NCBI GenBank assembly: GCA_023213395.1
Contig: CM041465.1
Location: 11,408,001-11,472,000 of the forward strand
Direction of reading: 5' to 3'
Length of the DNA: 64,000 nucleotides
Source: Cycas panzhihuaensis
Lineage: Eukaryota; Cycadophyta
The position numbers and the translations under genes were made by a program. Below, piece by piece: positions 9,404 to 23,058 of this stretch (the first letter of the stretch is position 1; every line of letters starts with the position of its first letter). The notes under the pieces are model-generated. The model was given only the letters and a program-made list of their open reading frames with translations. It was not told the DNA's origin and made no database searches.

Positions 9404-12189
9404 ATCATGTACTTCCTTTGGAAGAAAAAGCTATCTTGCTCTTAAATCTGATAATAAAGTATGGCATTTAAGGTATGGACATCTCCCAATTGACACACTT
9501 AAACAAATGGAAAAGTCAGAAATGGTAAATGGTTTACCTAATATATCTTCAGATACATTTGTTTGTAAAGGTTGCCAACTCAGGAAACAGCATAGGTTCC
9601 CCTTTAAAGAAAGCACTTGGAAATCTCAGTCTAAATTAGATCTGATACACAGATATCTGTGGTCCAATTTCACCTCTGTCAATAAATGGATGCAGATATT
9701 TCTTAACTTTCATTGATGACTTCACTCGAAAAGTTTGGGTATATTTTTTACATAATAAGTCTGAAGTCTTTGAAACATTTAAAGAATTTAAGGCAGAAGT
9801 AGAGCTAGAATCAGGAATGAAAATCAAGTACATCAGGTCAGATGGAGGAGGAGAATATATGTCGAACGAGTTTCTAAATTACTGCAAATACAGAGGAATT
9901 TGTAGACAAGTTACAACTCCCTATACTCCTCAGTCAAATGGAGTAGCTGAAAGAAAGAATAGAACTTTGATGGAAATGGCTTGAAGCATGATGTATGGAA
10001 CAAAAATATCAAAGACATATTGGGCAGAAGCAGTCATCACAGCATGCTACTTGATAAACAGAAGTCCAACCAGAACACTGAAGAACGTCACTCCAGAAGA
10101 AGCATGGACAGGTCAGAAACCCTATGTAAGTTTTCTCAAAGTTTTTGGCAGTCAAGCATTTGTGCATATTCCTGACAAAAGGAGATCCAAATTAGATGCA
10201 AAAAGCATAGAATATGTCTTAATAGGATATAGTAAAAATTCAAAGGCATATAAGTGCATAGATCCAAAAACAAATAGAATCTATGTGAGTAGAGATGTCG
10301 TCTTTAATGAAAATAGCTCAGATGAATTCTCACAAATCAAAATAATAGAATATGAAAAAGAATTGGGAACTGCCGGACACAGAATAGTACAGGAAGATGA
10401 GGAAAGTCAGTCAGGAATTACTTCAGAAATTCAAGAAGGAAATGATTTAGAAGAAGGACAAGCTAATTCATCATCAACAACAGGTTAGGAAGACACCATC
10501 GAAAAAGCAGGACCATCATCACCAACTGATCAGGGAGACAAAATCGAAAAAGGAGATCCACAGAAACAAAAAAAATTGCCAAAATGGTATATCAAAACAT
10601 TTGAAGAAGGAAATGTATTAGAACAAAAAACTCATGGGTAAAGGTCAAAATCTCTTCTAAGCAAGGTTGAACCACAGAATTTTGACAAAACAAAAGATCA
10701 TCCAGAATGGAGAGAAGCAATGGACAATGAAATAAATTCAATCAAGAAAAATCAAACATGGGAATTAGTAGAACTACCTGCTAATAAATCCATCAGAACT
10801 CGCAAATGGGTTTATAAAACAAAGAAAGGAGTTGATGGCAAAATTGAAAAACACAAGGTAAGGTTAGTTGCAAAAGGATACACTCAAACTGCAGGTGTAG
10901 ATTTTGATGAGACCTTTTCTCCAGTAGCAAAGATGAACACAGTAAGGATGAATAGCCTTAACACGCCCAAGGCTAGGGAATCTCTCAGATGGACGTAAAG
11001 AGTGCCTACCTAAATGGTGAACTAGAAGAAGAGGTTTATATGCAGCGAAGGATGTATATGCGAGCAGGAAAAGAAAATCTAGTCTGCAAATTGAAAAAGG
11101 CCTTGTATGGTCTAAAGCAAGCTCCGCATGCCTGGTATGCAAAACTAGATCACTTTCTTGAAGAAAATAAGTTCATTCAGTGTAATTCAGACTCCATGCA
11201 TATAAGGAAAATAAATAACAAGATAACAATAATTATTGTTTATGTGGATGATATGCTTCTTACTGGGAATGATGTAGAAGGAATCAAGTGGATCAAAAAT
11301 CAACTTCAACAAAAATTCGAAATGACAGACTTGGGTTCACTAAATTATTACTTGGGACTGGAGATAGGTCAACACCAAAATTATATAACTTTGTCCCAAA
11401 GTAATTACATCAAAAATCTGCTTATTCAATTCCAGATGGAGAATTGCAATCCATGCACCACTCCCATGGAAACAAATTGCGATCTAACAGTAGATAGTAT
11501 GGAAAAAGATGCTGATGTTACCCTGTACAGGCAAATGATTGGAAGTCTGATTTATTTGACAGCTATCAGACCTGACATATCCTACTCAGTAGGACTAATA
11601 TCAAGGTACATGCAGAATCCAAAGCTGAGACACTGGCAAGCAGCAAAAAGAGTTCTGAGATATCTCAAGGGAACAACAGATCTCAAATTAGTATATTCAA
11701 AGGGGCATCCAATCAAAATAGCAGGATATTGCGATTCAGACTAGGCAGGCGACAAAGAACAAAGGAAATCCACAAGTGGATTTTGTTTTTTCTTAGGAGC
11801 TCAAAGAATCTCATGGTGCAAGAAGAAATAAGCAACAATGGGCCCTCTCCTCTGTAAGTAGAATATAAAGCGACCACATCAAGAACCCGTGAAGCCATCC
11901 GTTAAGACAACTCTTACTTGATTTGAATCAACAGCAGAAAGAAGCAACTTCTCTAAAATGTGACAACCAAAGTGCCATCAAGCTAACCAAAAATCCAATT
12001 CTGTATGCAAGAACAAAACATATTGAAGTTCATCATCACTTTATAAGAGAAAAGGTGCAGAACAAAGAAATAGACTTGGAATACTGTCCGACATCTGAAC
12101 AAGTTGCAGATCTCCTGACAAAACCACTTGGAAGAGAAAGACTTAGATATTTAAGAGATAAGATTGGACTTTTAGAGATAAAACATTAA
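9404..12189 (+). pseudogene. Integrase, RT and RNase H of element H (broken)
   Basis: The gag-pre-integrase zinc region (WHLRYGHL ... CKGCQLRKQH) lies at about 9460-9600. The integrase core follows: the first catalytic Asp is replaced (LIHRYLWS), the second is kept (IRSDGGGEY, about 9836) and Glu is kept (NGVAERKNRTL, about 9945). The copia IN C-terminus and a variable linker run to 10490. RT starts at 10720 (TWELVELP). A frame change near 10945-10990 replaces part of RT, then MDVKSAYLNGE and the intact YVDD (11241-11252) appear. RNase H runs from about 11640 to the stop at 12189, broken near 11742. Stops, at least three frame changes and the lost Asp make it non-functional. Confidence 0.88.
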
Positions 12190-12196
12190 GAGAGGG

Positions 12197-12413
12197 TGTT
12201 GAGATATAATGTTTTATCTAGGACAGAAAGGGGGTCATGTTGGACCCACCCTTAAATACTCTTATGAGATATTGCCACTTGGCAAAATCTGAGTGATCAG
12301 TTACATTAGTGGTTGTAACCAACTCATAACTCTTGTATACTTAAGCAAATTGAATCTCAATAGAAGGGTGTACATTCCATTCTCTGTCAATTCTTGGCTC
12401 TGGTTTTTCAACA
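12197..12413 (+). repeat. 3' LTR of element H
   Basis: 217 bp from TGTTGAGATATAATG to TTTTTCAACA, without the MITE. The polypurine tract AAGAGAGGG (12188-12196) precedes it and TCTGG follows. Confidence 0.95.
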
Positions 12414-15400
12414 TCTGGTACGCAGCTTCATGAATTGATCTTCAGTGAGTGGCTTGGTGAACACGTCTGCAAGTTGTAATTCACTCAGACAATAGTTGAC
12501 CTGCAGCTTCCCTGACTTGATCTGTTCACGAATGTAATGGTGCTGACTCTCGATATACTCCGTACGTGCATGAAACTCTGGATTCTTGGACAGGTGAATC
12601 ATACTCTAAATATCAACAAAGAGAATCAAATGTCTATTGGAAATGCCAAGAAATTCCAAGAGACCTTGCAACCATCTTGCTTCTTCGCACCAAAGAATGA
12701 GTCCTTGATATTCGCTCAGAGAAGATAGCGCCACCGCTCATCGCTTCTTCGACTGCCACGAAACAAATCCATTGCCAATACTAAACAGGTATCCAGCAGT
12801 GGACTTCCGATCGTCGGAATCTCCTCCCCAATCATCATCTGTGTAGCCATGCAACCTGATCTTCTCACCTCTGTAGTATTCAAGACCAAGATTGATTGTC
12901 CCCTTCAGATATTTTAGAATCTGCTACCACCAAATGAAGATCTTGAGGATTCTGCATGTAGCGAGAAACCAATCCAACAGCATATGCGATATCTGGCCTG
13001 GTATGAGTCAAATAGATAAGATTCCCTACCAACTAGCGATACTTAGTACCATTTACAGAAGGTTTGGCCATATCCTTCTGCAACCTTGCACCTTTTACAC
13101 ATGGTGTTGTAACAGGTTTGCAGTGCTACATTCTAAATCTCTCTAGTAAATTCTTCACATACTATGATTGCAACAACACGATCCTATCTTCCATATGCCT
13201 GATCTGAATGCCCAAGAAATAATGAAGTTCCCTAAGATCCATCATGTCAAATGAATCTCCTAAATTAGATTTGACTTCAGCTATAGCCTTTCCACGATTA
13301 TCGTTGATGATTAGATCATCCACATACACCACGCAAGCAACTACAAAATCCCCTCTTCTCTTCACATACGTGTTGGTCGAGTTAAAATTTTAAAACCTTC
13401 AGCTTTCAACTTGGCATCCATCTTCTCATACCAAACATGAGGTGCTTGTTTCAGGCCATAAATTAACTTTTTTAAATGGAAAACAAGATGCTCCTGGCCA
13501 TCCTTAATGAATCTCAGAGGCTGCGACATGTATATCTCCTCCTTTAAATCCCAATTAAGGAAAGTGGACTTAACGCCCATCTAGTGTAACTCCCAATCTA
13601 ATGTAGCTACTAAGGAAATAAGTAAGTTGGTCATTTTCATTCTAGAGACTGGTGCTAACGTCTCCTCGTAGTCAATTCCTTCTTTCTACTTGAATCCCTA
13701 TGCAACAAGTCAGGCCTTGTACTTGTTCACCTCTCCATGAGAACAGAACTTTGTCTTATAGACCCACTTGTATCCTATAAGGTTCTTTGATAGAGGGAGT
13801 GGAACCAAATCCCATGTATCATTCTTCATCAGAGAACTATACTCTTCCTCCATTGTAGCTCTCCATCTTGGATCTCCTTTCGCTTTAACAAACGAGTCAA
13901 GATCACTGGAGTCATTGGTGTCTACCAGCAGAGTTTGACTGGTATGTTGACTTCTGGTTTGTCTGTCATCAGTTAGGATTTGCATCATCGCACCGGAATC
14001 TTCAATAGTTTTCCTTGCCCATAAAGGTATAGAAGGACCTGTTGCTGGAGGTACTTCTTCTTGCGACGACTCCTCACTATTACACGTCCCACTTGATCCT
14101 GCTTCCTTAGGTGTTACAGCGACTGGCTCATCGTCCTCTTCGTTTGAAGAATCTAGGAATAGGAGAAGGGAAGGATAAAAAGGTTCCTTTGATGCCTTTT
14201 CATCATGATACATCGATGACTCATCAAATTTAATATTCCGACTTACCACAACCTTTTCCCCATGTGGATCCCATAGTCTGTAGGCTTTGTTCTCCGTACA
14301 ATACCCCATGAATATGCACTTTAGACTTTTCTGATCCAACTTTTTGTGGGTATCGTCTGGGATGTGAGCGTATGCAATACATCTAAATGTTCTTAAATGG
14401 TTAATGGCAGGCTTCCAACCGGTCTATTTCTCTTCGGGGGTCATGCTAGGAACTGCCAGAGTGGGTACCCTATTCAAAATATAAACAGCAGTCACCACAG
14501 CTTCTTCCCAAAACTTCGATGGCAAGTTTTTAGCATGCACCATACACCTCGCCATCTCCGTCATGGTATGGTTCTTTCTTTCAGCAACTCCATTATGTTG
14601 TGGGGTACAGGGGACTGTAAACTCCCGTTTTATACCATGGTTGTGGCAGAACTGATTAAACGCATGATTGTTGTACTCCTTGCCATTATCACTTTGTAAA
14701 GTTTTTATTTTCTTATCGCTTTCATTTTCAACCATCGCTTTCCAATCACGGAAGCGATCAAATACATCTAACTTATTCTTGAGAAAATAAACCTAGGCTT
14801 TCTTGGTGTAATCATCCATAAATACAAGTGTATATTGGGCTCCTAATATCAAAGGGTTTGGGAGTGGTCCCATAATATCTAAGTGCACAAGCTCCAGCTT
14901 TTCCTTGGTACTCCATGCATTATCACGAGCAAAAGGATAGCGGTGATGCTTGCCACACATGCACCCTTCGCATACACTGTCTAAGTAAGAAACTGACGGC
15001 AGTTCTTCCACCATCTTCAACCTCTTCAGTAGTGCAATACTCCTGTAATTAAGATGCCCAAGGCGATTGTGCCACAGTTTACTTTTATCATCCACACTGG
15101 CAACAAATGCATAAGACTTCTTCTAAGATTGAAGTTTCTCAAACACCCAGAAGTTGTCTCTGACTTTCCCGGTAGCTACGACAACAAAGTTCTATTTTTG
15201 ATCCTTTATCAGACACTTATCATTATAGATCTCCACTTTCATACCTTGTTTGCGGATCTTCCAAGCAGACAAAAGGCTCAACTGCATCTTGGGTACATAA
15301 TATACCTCAGAAAACCTACCTCCTGCAATGGAAACTTCACTGATACCATCTACCAGCAACATGCGAGCATCTCTAGGAACGATCTCAGCACCACTTTGAT

Positions 15401-15464
15401 TTGCTTTCAACGTATCAAAGTTATGCCTCTGGTAAGAGATGTGCTTCTGCGCTCCAAAATCCAA
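12414..15464 (-). pseudogene. Protease, integrase, RT and RNase H of element G (broken)
   Basis: Read from right to left. A protease-like region, FGAQKHIS with the downstream YYVPKMQLSLLS, lies at 15192-15464. The gag-pre-integrase (LWHNRLGHL, CEGCMCGKHH) and the start of the integrase (LVHLDIMGP) lie at 14793-15095. The integrase core with LQSDNGKEY and NGVAERKNHT is at 14424-14735. The IN C-terminus and RT start (TWDLVPLP) are at 13710-14339. RT pieces at 13362-13580 and 13162-13365 include the intact YVDD. RNase H extends to 12414, where element H interrupts it. The many stops and shifts between these blocks show an old, inactive copy. Confidence 0.87.
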
Positions 15465-15503
15465 TATCCAATAGTCTCTCCGATCTTATTTGGTTGATAA
15501 GGC

Positions 15504-16334
15504 CTACGTTCGGATGCAATGAGCAGCAACATTCTTTTCTTTATCATCCTGATTACCTTTATGCTTGTCATGACGCTTAAACCAACAGTTCTTTTTGCGG
15601 TGACCATCCTTCTTGCAGTAATTACACTTTCTATTAAACTCCTTCTTGTCTTGATAGCTTTCTCTAGACCGTTGTGTGAACTTCTCCTCCTTAGGGGCCT
15701 CCTTCCTCTTAGTTTTCATGGCTAAGGCCTAACTTGAACCAGAACCTCCAAGTAATCCATGATGTTTTAGCTTGGCATCCTCTGCTAGAATTAGGTTTTT
15801 AAGCCCACCGAAAGTTTCTACCTCCATCACTTCGTCTCTACCATAAATGGTCTGGAATATGGCAAATGCAGTTGGCAAATTTGACATGATTATCACAAAC
15901 AAAAGTGTATCATCGATCGAGTTCTACTTCAATTCTTCTAGCTTGTTCCTCAAGTCGGTTATTTTATCCAAGTAGAAGCCGATATTGTTCTCATCTTCAA
16001 CTTTTGAATTGAGTAGTTCCAACATCAGTGCAAGATGCCTATTCGTCTTCTTCTTCTCAAAAGTATCACACAACTTCGTCCAAATCTCGGCTGGGTCATC
16101 CAGATTGTGAACCAGTGCTCTCTGGTCAGGCATTAGTGAAAGTTTCAGTAATCCAACGGCCATAAACTGCTTCTCTTCAAGTTTGATATGCTCCTTATAG
16201 TCAACTGGTACTGAAACTAGCTTCGCCTTGGTAATTCCCCAGAGTTAGTTCACCATCAATATAAGCTCCACATTAGCCTTCCATTCGCTGAAATTGTTAC
16301 CATTAAAGATAACCTTAGGCATGAGCTTCTCCAT
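15504..16334 (-). pseudogene. Gag of element G (broken)
   Basis: Begins at the minus-strand ATG at 16332-16334 (MEKLMPKVIFNGNNF, W-x-x-N-V-E-L). It continues through the UBN2-type core (QRALVHNLDDPAEIWTKLCD) and a Lys-rich segment to one CCHC knuckle, CNYCKKDGHRKKNCW (15504-15719). Stops interrupt it near 16245, 15924 and before the knuckle. It is closely related to the gag of element B at 39010. Confidence 0.85.
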
Positions 16335-17873
16335 CACGAACAACAGGCTACAATATGAATCATACAATACTAAACAAACGTATTAAGGACAGAAATACAC
16401 CCATGTGTCCTCCTCTACCTCACGACGCTTTCAAAGGGACCCAACACGGATTATACCCACGTTAAGTGAGCCACCGACTGTTTATGTCTCCTTATCCATC
16501 AACAAATGACCTTAAATAGCTATTAAATGTCATAACTAACACTCACAATAGCTACAAATATGTGCTCCAGAACAAAGGACGGCTCTACATTATGATAATG
16601 CACGGTCTCCAAGTCAGAAAACCACAAAAAATGACTCGATCCATGCTCAAAACAGCTCAAGGACGCTTCAAATACTATGAAGGTTCTTCACAATATATAA
16701 AAATTCATATATTAATGATATAAAGGGTCACTTTTTATATTTTTAATTTGAGGAGAATATGCCAAAAGGCATATTCCTAACAAATGTGACTTTTCAAAAA
16801 GAGACGTCCATTTATCACTAAACCCACGTGCTTGAAATTGACGTCAAAATCATATAAACATGAACTAAGGTTTTAACCTTAGTAATAATGATCAAAGACC
16901 GCTAATGTAAAGTCACAGCTGCCGCATTGAATATCCACGGGATGCGCACTAAGAAACGGGCCGGAGGTTGACTACGCAGGGCTGCTCTTCTCCATGGGCC
17001 TGCATACAGTAAGTACGGCTGAAAGAACAGCATAGCCACCATCGAAGTCTCCCAAACAAAGCCCGCACCAGACTTAGGTTAACTTAAATTAGCCACAGCC
17101 ACCATAAGAGGTGCCCAACAGTTATAGAAAGAGCCTGACCAACTCTAAAAATTGCCCAACCAACTTAATAAACACTTCAACACAATATTATATAGTTGTA
17201 TAGTGCCTTATTACTATACACAAGTCTCCAAATTGCTCACAAACAGCCCAAGAATTGCTCAGCACAAGGATGCGGGCTCAACAGGATGTATACAACAGAG
17301 ATAGGCGAGTCACACTCCTAATTAAAGACACTACAACTCAAAAAATAGTAGTTTGATACAATGTTCTGCTATACACTCACTCTAATCTTGGTATAGAGGA
17401 CTGAAAAACATTCCAGAAAGGCTCCAATCTCTCTCTTATATAGACAAGATGAATGAAATACCAGAAAATGATTGCCCCTTTTTTAGTTTTATAGTATTTT
17501 TGGTGAGAAAATGACCAACTTACGCGTGTACATAGATGGTTGTCCTCAAAGTCGCTAAATCAACATCAGTACGTGTTTTGCTCACTTGAATCACTTCAAC
17601 AGATTATCAACCAGCTTCGGATGACCCCTAATGAGCCAACTTCAGCCACAAACGTGGTCTTCATGCCCGAATACTGACTCCAATAACCCTTACACTTCGT
17701 TGAATAGTGATCTCCACTCCTCCAATAATCATTAATTTTTTCTATGCTTGTTTCTGTACGATGTTGGGGTTGATGGACCCTCAAGACTTGTATTAGGTCA
17801 GACGGCATTACCCGGTAACCAACAACCACACCACCCTGCTCATCGTCAAGCTTCAACTGTGTAGAACCTTATC
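16335..17873 (-). other. Leader of element G
   Basis: About 1.5 kb between the PBS and gag with no convincing coding region. The small minus-strand ORF at 17596-17856 lies just inside the PBS and resembles no known family. Confidence 0.6.
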
Positions 17874-17885
17874 GCTCTGATACCA
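17874..17885 (-). promoter_or_regulatory. Primer-binding site of element G
   Basis: The plus strand reads GCTCTGATACCA, the complement of TGGTATCAGAGC, directly inside the 5' LTR. Confidence 0.92.
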
Positions 17886-18247
17886 TGTTCGGGAACATGA
17901 AATCATATACAAATGTTCCCATATGCAGGATTTTTAACCATACACAGTAAGCAACAAATAGAAAACATAGAAAACAGATGCACAGTACACAGGAATTTAC
18001 GTGGAAAACCCTTTTGGAAAAAAATCCACCACAAAGAGGATCCTTGATGGATCACTTGATTATTGCCCAATGAATACTTAGGTATAAATATACAAGGCCT
18101 TAAGGCTTTTATACTCTCCAAGAAGTGTCACCCGATTAAGGTTGTGACCCTCCAAATAAGTCGCACCTATTGGCTTCGCACCCTTTCACTTAATTAAACC
18201 ACACTAACATTAACTAAGTGGCTTAGCAATTAACTGCCACACTAACA
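17886..18247 (-). repeat. 5' LTR of element G
   Basis: 362 bp; on the plus strand it starts TGTTCGGGAACATG and ends ACTAACA. The outer edge has a small palindrome (GGGAACAT ... ATGTTCCC). Confidence 0.9.
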
Positions 18248-21089
18248 ATTATGAATATGTAATACTTTCCTTTTATATGCAATGTCAAGGTCGACAAATG
18301 CAATTTTATGAAAGATCTTAGAGGTAATATGTGTCTATACAATCACCCACATAATAAAACAACTTTTAGTTTGAAATTGTTACATCACATTAACCATTGG
18401 ACTATGGCATTGGTGAGAGCAACTACATTGGTCAATGGTTGACATAGTAATATAAGGAAGGAATTAATAGTGGAATGATGAGTTTATAACAATACTTTAT
18501 TGGATGTTATTAATTATAAGGTAGTTATGTGTTGTATGATAAGTAACCCAACAACATCAAACACCCAAGATTTAGAAGTTAATATGTTGATGCATCTATT
18601 CCATAATTTAACTCTGCTGACAAGTATTTCTATTGAAGACCATGATGCTACAAGGTAACACTATGTTCCTTCTAGTTCCAGAGGAAGTAAAAGTCATAGC
18701 TTTATGAGGGGTGTGTGTTTGAGCATTTACTAGTAAGCATAATATTCTAGAAATGCAAGTGTATGAAGGGTTCTCTAACAATCTAATTTGGCCTTAAAAT
18801 AATTCTTAAAAAATAAAAATTATGACACTCATGGTAAGTGTGTAGAGATTTAAGGCTATGAACACTCAAGTTAGGACACTTCTCATAATTAAAAGCAATA
18901 CCTAAATAGAAATGAGAATAAACTCTAGGATTTGCATAGGATCTAAAATAATATTAAGACCTATTAACTCACATAAACCATAGTTTTATTGCAACATTTC
19001 TATAAGTCTACATTTCCCTTCCTATGTTATTAAAGTAAGAATCCATATTTCTTAAAGTTCATTAACTATATCATTATTATCATATATCATTTCAATAACT
19101 ATTTTGACGTCATATTTCTAAGCAAAGCCTAATCCATTCAAATCCAATGTCTCCCTTGTTTGCTTTCAACATAACATATTTTAACCTCAATAAATTCAAT
19201 AATATAACTAATAATATTAGTCTAAGAATATGTCTCCATCACATACAATACATTATTTCTTAATATCTCCATGCTCTTTCCATGCATTTAACTTTTTATC
19301 ATATAATCATTTAGGTTTCTTATTTCTTTTCTAAACCAACACATAATAGGAGATAAATTAGCAAGGGTGAGTCATTCTACCTTATTTCTAATCATTGGGT
19401 ACTACCATACTTATTAATGAACTAAAGGATTTTTTTTTAGATCATGATTTCAAAGGATAACTCCTTGAAATTCTTACCATTCTTATATATCTTTAAATAC
19501 AATTCTAAACATCCCATATGAACCTTAACTAGTTCCAAGTAAAAAATGTGAAAATCTAAACCATTCTAAACCACCTTCTTTAAGCTATAATAATATACCA
19601 CATTATATTTTTTTTTTAAATATTTTATAATGACAAACGTATTCGTTTCTATAATTGTTGTCTTATGTGTGGCACAAGCTTTAGGCTTTGCAATATATAT
19701 TAGATGGTGTTTCCCGCCTACTGAAAATGGACATGGATAGCGCCTCTTAGGTAGAAACAGGTATACATCTCTACCCCTTCTCCTCATTCGTTTCATGACA
19801 TGGTGAGATGTTTTATGGTTACATTTAGTGTGACATTGTTACATAGGTAGTTGTAATGCCTGGTTTGCCTGCCTATTTTATACATGTGATTGTGATCCAG
19901 CCTATGACGACTCATGACCATGGTCCTATAGCACCACACGGCTCCTTGTGACACATTCCTAACACTCTAGGGTACTTACAGGCCCTTACAACCCACTTTT
20001 TACTCATATTTAGCATCATACATGATCTTTAAGACATTATTTTAGCTTGATTACCTTTTTGTACATATTTACATCCTTCATTGGGGCCTCTTTCGCACAC
20101 TTGGAAGGACCCACCGCCTGTCTAGAGGTCCTTTAAAACCCTTACCAACCCAACAAACCTTGTTTTTACATCCTGGGACTCATCTTTTAAGGGTCTCCTA
20201 GGCTCTTTTTTACTTTTCCCTATGTTTAGTTCGCACTGCGACAATATTCATGGTACCACAAAGTTTGTCGTGGGGTGACAGTCTATTGACTTCCGTGGCC
20301 TGACAATGGCCAGTTTCACATTTATTATGAAACTGACACGTGGCATAGTGCTCCTTCCTGCCCAAAGCAAATCCTAATCGCTCGAGAACCCTAGTTGGGA
20401 CATAAAAACCCAAATCCAAGCTCATTTTACCTCTCTGGGCTCTCCAAGGAATGAGAAAATGCCTCTTCTACATTTTTCATCCTTCTTCTCATACTCCTCT
20501 TCTAAACAAGTAAAAACCCTAATAGGCAGGTCTAAACCAGACCTCTCTCAATAGATTCTTTCTCCTTTGTGCTCAATCCAGGAACATCGACAAGATTCCA
20601 AAGCTTGAAGGCTCTTTCTCCTTTCTAAAAAGTCCCTTCTTCACCCAGCAAGCAAGATTCTCTGCTCTCCATGTTTGTTCATAAGGTAACACCTGTTTTA
20701 CTTTAGTTTTGTGGTTGAAAATAGGTCTATTTCTGTTATTTTCTCTTCCAACAAGCTCAATGGCATCATTTATTGTATGTTTTAGTACATACTTTGTTTC
20801 TCTTTGGTGGCCAAAGGAAGGCAAACCCTTCCTCTCCCATTAGCTTACACCTTCAAACCCCTTGGGTCCTCCTTGGCTAAAAGCTAGATGGATTTTGGAT
20901 ACCTTAGAGAAGGAAAAGAGGAGAAAATGCTCGAAGTTTCAACTCCTAAGGCCATATCCTCTAGGGCAACCCCCTACTTCTTAAAGTTTCCTACATCGTA
21001 TCCGCTCTACAAGCTAGGAAATCCCCTTGGGTGAGGGTCTCACTCTTGATTGCAGTGTTTGTAGCACTTGCAATGCTTGCACTAAGCCC

Positions 21090-21129
21090 ATATATATATA
21101 TATATATATATAGATATATATATATATAA
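21090..21129. repeat. (TA)n microsatellite
   Basis: About 40 bp of alternating TA, broken once by TAGATA near 21112. Confidence 0.95.
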
Positions 21130-22912
21130 TTCAACAACAAATCTCCATCATATACCTTTTCTTTTCATGGTATTTACATTCTCTTTATATATTTTACAAA
21201 AGTTATAGCATTTACAACTTTTGCAACATTTATAACATTTACGACTTTTGCAACTTTTATATCATTTGGTACTTCTTGTAAGTTATTTTAGTTCTTGATT
21301 ACTCGAAGCCTTCGATCTCCATCTAACTTGCTCTTGCAGTACCCGAGCACATAGGAGGTGGTCCACTTGAGGGAGCTAGCCATTCTGAGGCTACCCTCTT
21401 CTTTACTCTCAAACCCCCCACTTTTCCCTAAAAGGTTCTATGAAATACCATTGTACATAGGGAAAATTATGCATCATCTTTTTTTTTTCTTTCAAAGTAT
21501 AAAGCAAACTTTGATCCCATTTTGGTTAGGCACATGTACACATCAATACATATATATACATGCATGTACCTATTTGTTATTGAAAGGTTTCATTTATACA
21601 GGTAACACCACTCTTCTCAAGCAAGCAAGATTGTGTTACAAATCAAGAGGTACATTCATCTTTTTGCATTTATGTTCCTTTGAATCTTCCTTTTAAGTTT
21701 CATGTCTATTCATAATATATACCTGGGAAGGCAAGGAAGCCCTGCCCACGACTTCATCCACAACATCCACCACGACTTGGAGCACGAGGTGATGGGCAAA
21801 GGGAAAGCAAGAAGGAGAGAGTGGCGCTTTACCAACCAGTTTACTCCTTGGTGCACCCCCTCCAACTCTTCTCTCCCTCTTTATTCCTTGGGTTGTCCCC
21901 CTTCTTCCCTAAAAGAAACTTGTTGGTGTTTACATATAGATTATAATCTCCTACCTGTATACTTGTATTCACAAAAAGGAAATATAAAAGGAATATACCC
22001 ATACTTGCATTTTTCATCCTTCATAATCACACAAAGATCTTACTCTTCCCCTTCATTTGCATGAATAAAAAGAGGTAGTTTGAATAAATATGCTTCTTGT
22101 TTCTTCCCCTAGGAAAGAAAGCGAACAAACCAACCGAAGGACTTTCCTTTTCTTACTGCACTCCTTTTGCATTCTGCATGCATGCACGAGTATAAGGGTA
22201 GAATTAGGAAAGTGTAATTTGGTTAGGAACGCTACTCTTCTTTCTTGCACTACTAGGAAAGATTGCATAGATCACTTGTATTCTCTCTCCCTTATACCCC
22301 TCTCTTCCTTTAAATTAACCTTCTATCAATAAAGGAAAAGACATTGAGTATAGGAAAGAGAGTGTGTGTGTGTTCTTATTGGGTTATATTCTTTTTAGCA
22401 TCAATGTTTTGGACTTATACACCATCTCTTCCCATAACCGAGACAAAAGACATTATCTAGAACTCTTAACATAGTTGAGTTGCCTCCACTCCTAGCTCAA
22501 AACCTAGGGGCATCCATGTTAGGTGACATCAAGCATAACCTTCCAATAGCCTAACCTTCAAATTTGGTTCTCACGCATACCAAATCCCTTCCACACTGCT
22601 CAACCAACCAATTTCTTTACTCATTCCATAGGTTCCTATCTCGTTAGGGCTTATCATTTCTCCTTCACCTCTTCCCAAAAGAGGGTATTTTCTCTCTTTC
22701 CTTCTACCATTAAAATAGGAGAGTCCTCTCTCAAGCTACTAAGTAAACCGAGGACGCCCTTGCCCAACCTAACTTCTAGAAGGTGCCTGTAAAAAGGGAA
22801 GATCTTGTGCATTATTTACGAGTCTCTGAACCTATGTTCTGACGCACGGACACCCTTTGTGGGTGACCTCTCCCCTTCCTCGAGGACCCTTAAGCCCCTG
22901 ATATAGTGATTA

Positions 22913-23058
22913 TTTCCTTGGTGGTTGACTTTAGCACTTGTTCAATGTTATAATGAGATTGAATGACGAAGAAAGGATTTGATACATTTCCTTGGTGATT
23001 AACTTTAACACCTGTTCAATGTTATAATGAGGTTAAATGAGAAATAGTATTTGATCTT
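22913..23058 (+). repeat. Two-copy ~74-bp tandem repeat
   Basis: Units starting at 22913 and 22987 both begin TTTCCTTGGTGRTT and include TTCAATGTTATAATGAG. They are moderately diverged. Confidence 0.85.

Larger units (their letters stand above)
6771..12413 (+). mobile_element. Ty1/copia element H (plus strand), nested in G
   Basis: A full-length copia element. Its 5' LTR (6771-7408) is interrupted by a MITE and its 3' LTR is 12197-12413. The PBS is at 7409-7420, a polypurine tract lies before 12197, and the 5-bp duplication TCTGG (6766-6770 and 12414-12418) is perfect. Gag with two CCHC knuckles, protease, integrase, RT and RNase H follow in order. Stops, frameshifts and changed catalytic residues make it non-autonomous. 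Its RNase H C-terminus closely resembles that of element F at the right edge, so the two are one lineage. Confidence 0.95.
6262..18247 (-). mobile_element. Ty1/copia element G (minus strand), split by element H
   Basis: A minus-strand copia element with its 5' LTR at 17886-18247, PBS complement at 17874-17885 and 3' LTR at 6262-6633 (polypurine complement TCCCCCCTTAA just inside). Gag, protease, integrase, RT and RNase H run from 16334 down to 6700 in copia order. A second element (6771-12413) is inserted in the RNase H C-terminus. Both halves of that domain are present, and the 5-bp TCTGG duplication marks the junction. The coding region has many stops and shifts. I do not find a matching duplication outside G itself: the flanks are TATAA and ATTAT, and the outer end of the left LTR carries about 10 extra bases. 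Confidence 0.88.

Noticed and set aside
6262-18247. A target duplication around element G
   Set aside because: The 5-bp flanks TATAA and ATTAT do not match; claimed as a nest host on LTR, PBS and coding evidence only.
20210-20824. Two minus-strand ORFs of 71 and 83 residues
   Set aside because: No family resemblance, no splice or start context, and they sit in unclassified repeat-like sequence.
21702-22064. 120-residue plus-strand ORF
   Set aside because: No motif, low-complexity surroundings and overlapping ORFs on both strands; looks like chance.
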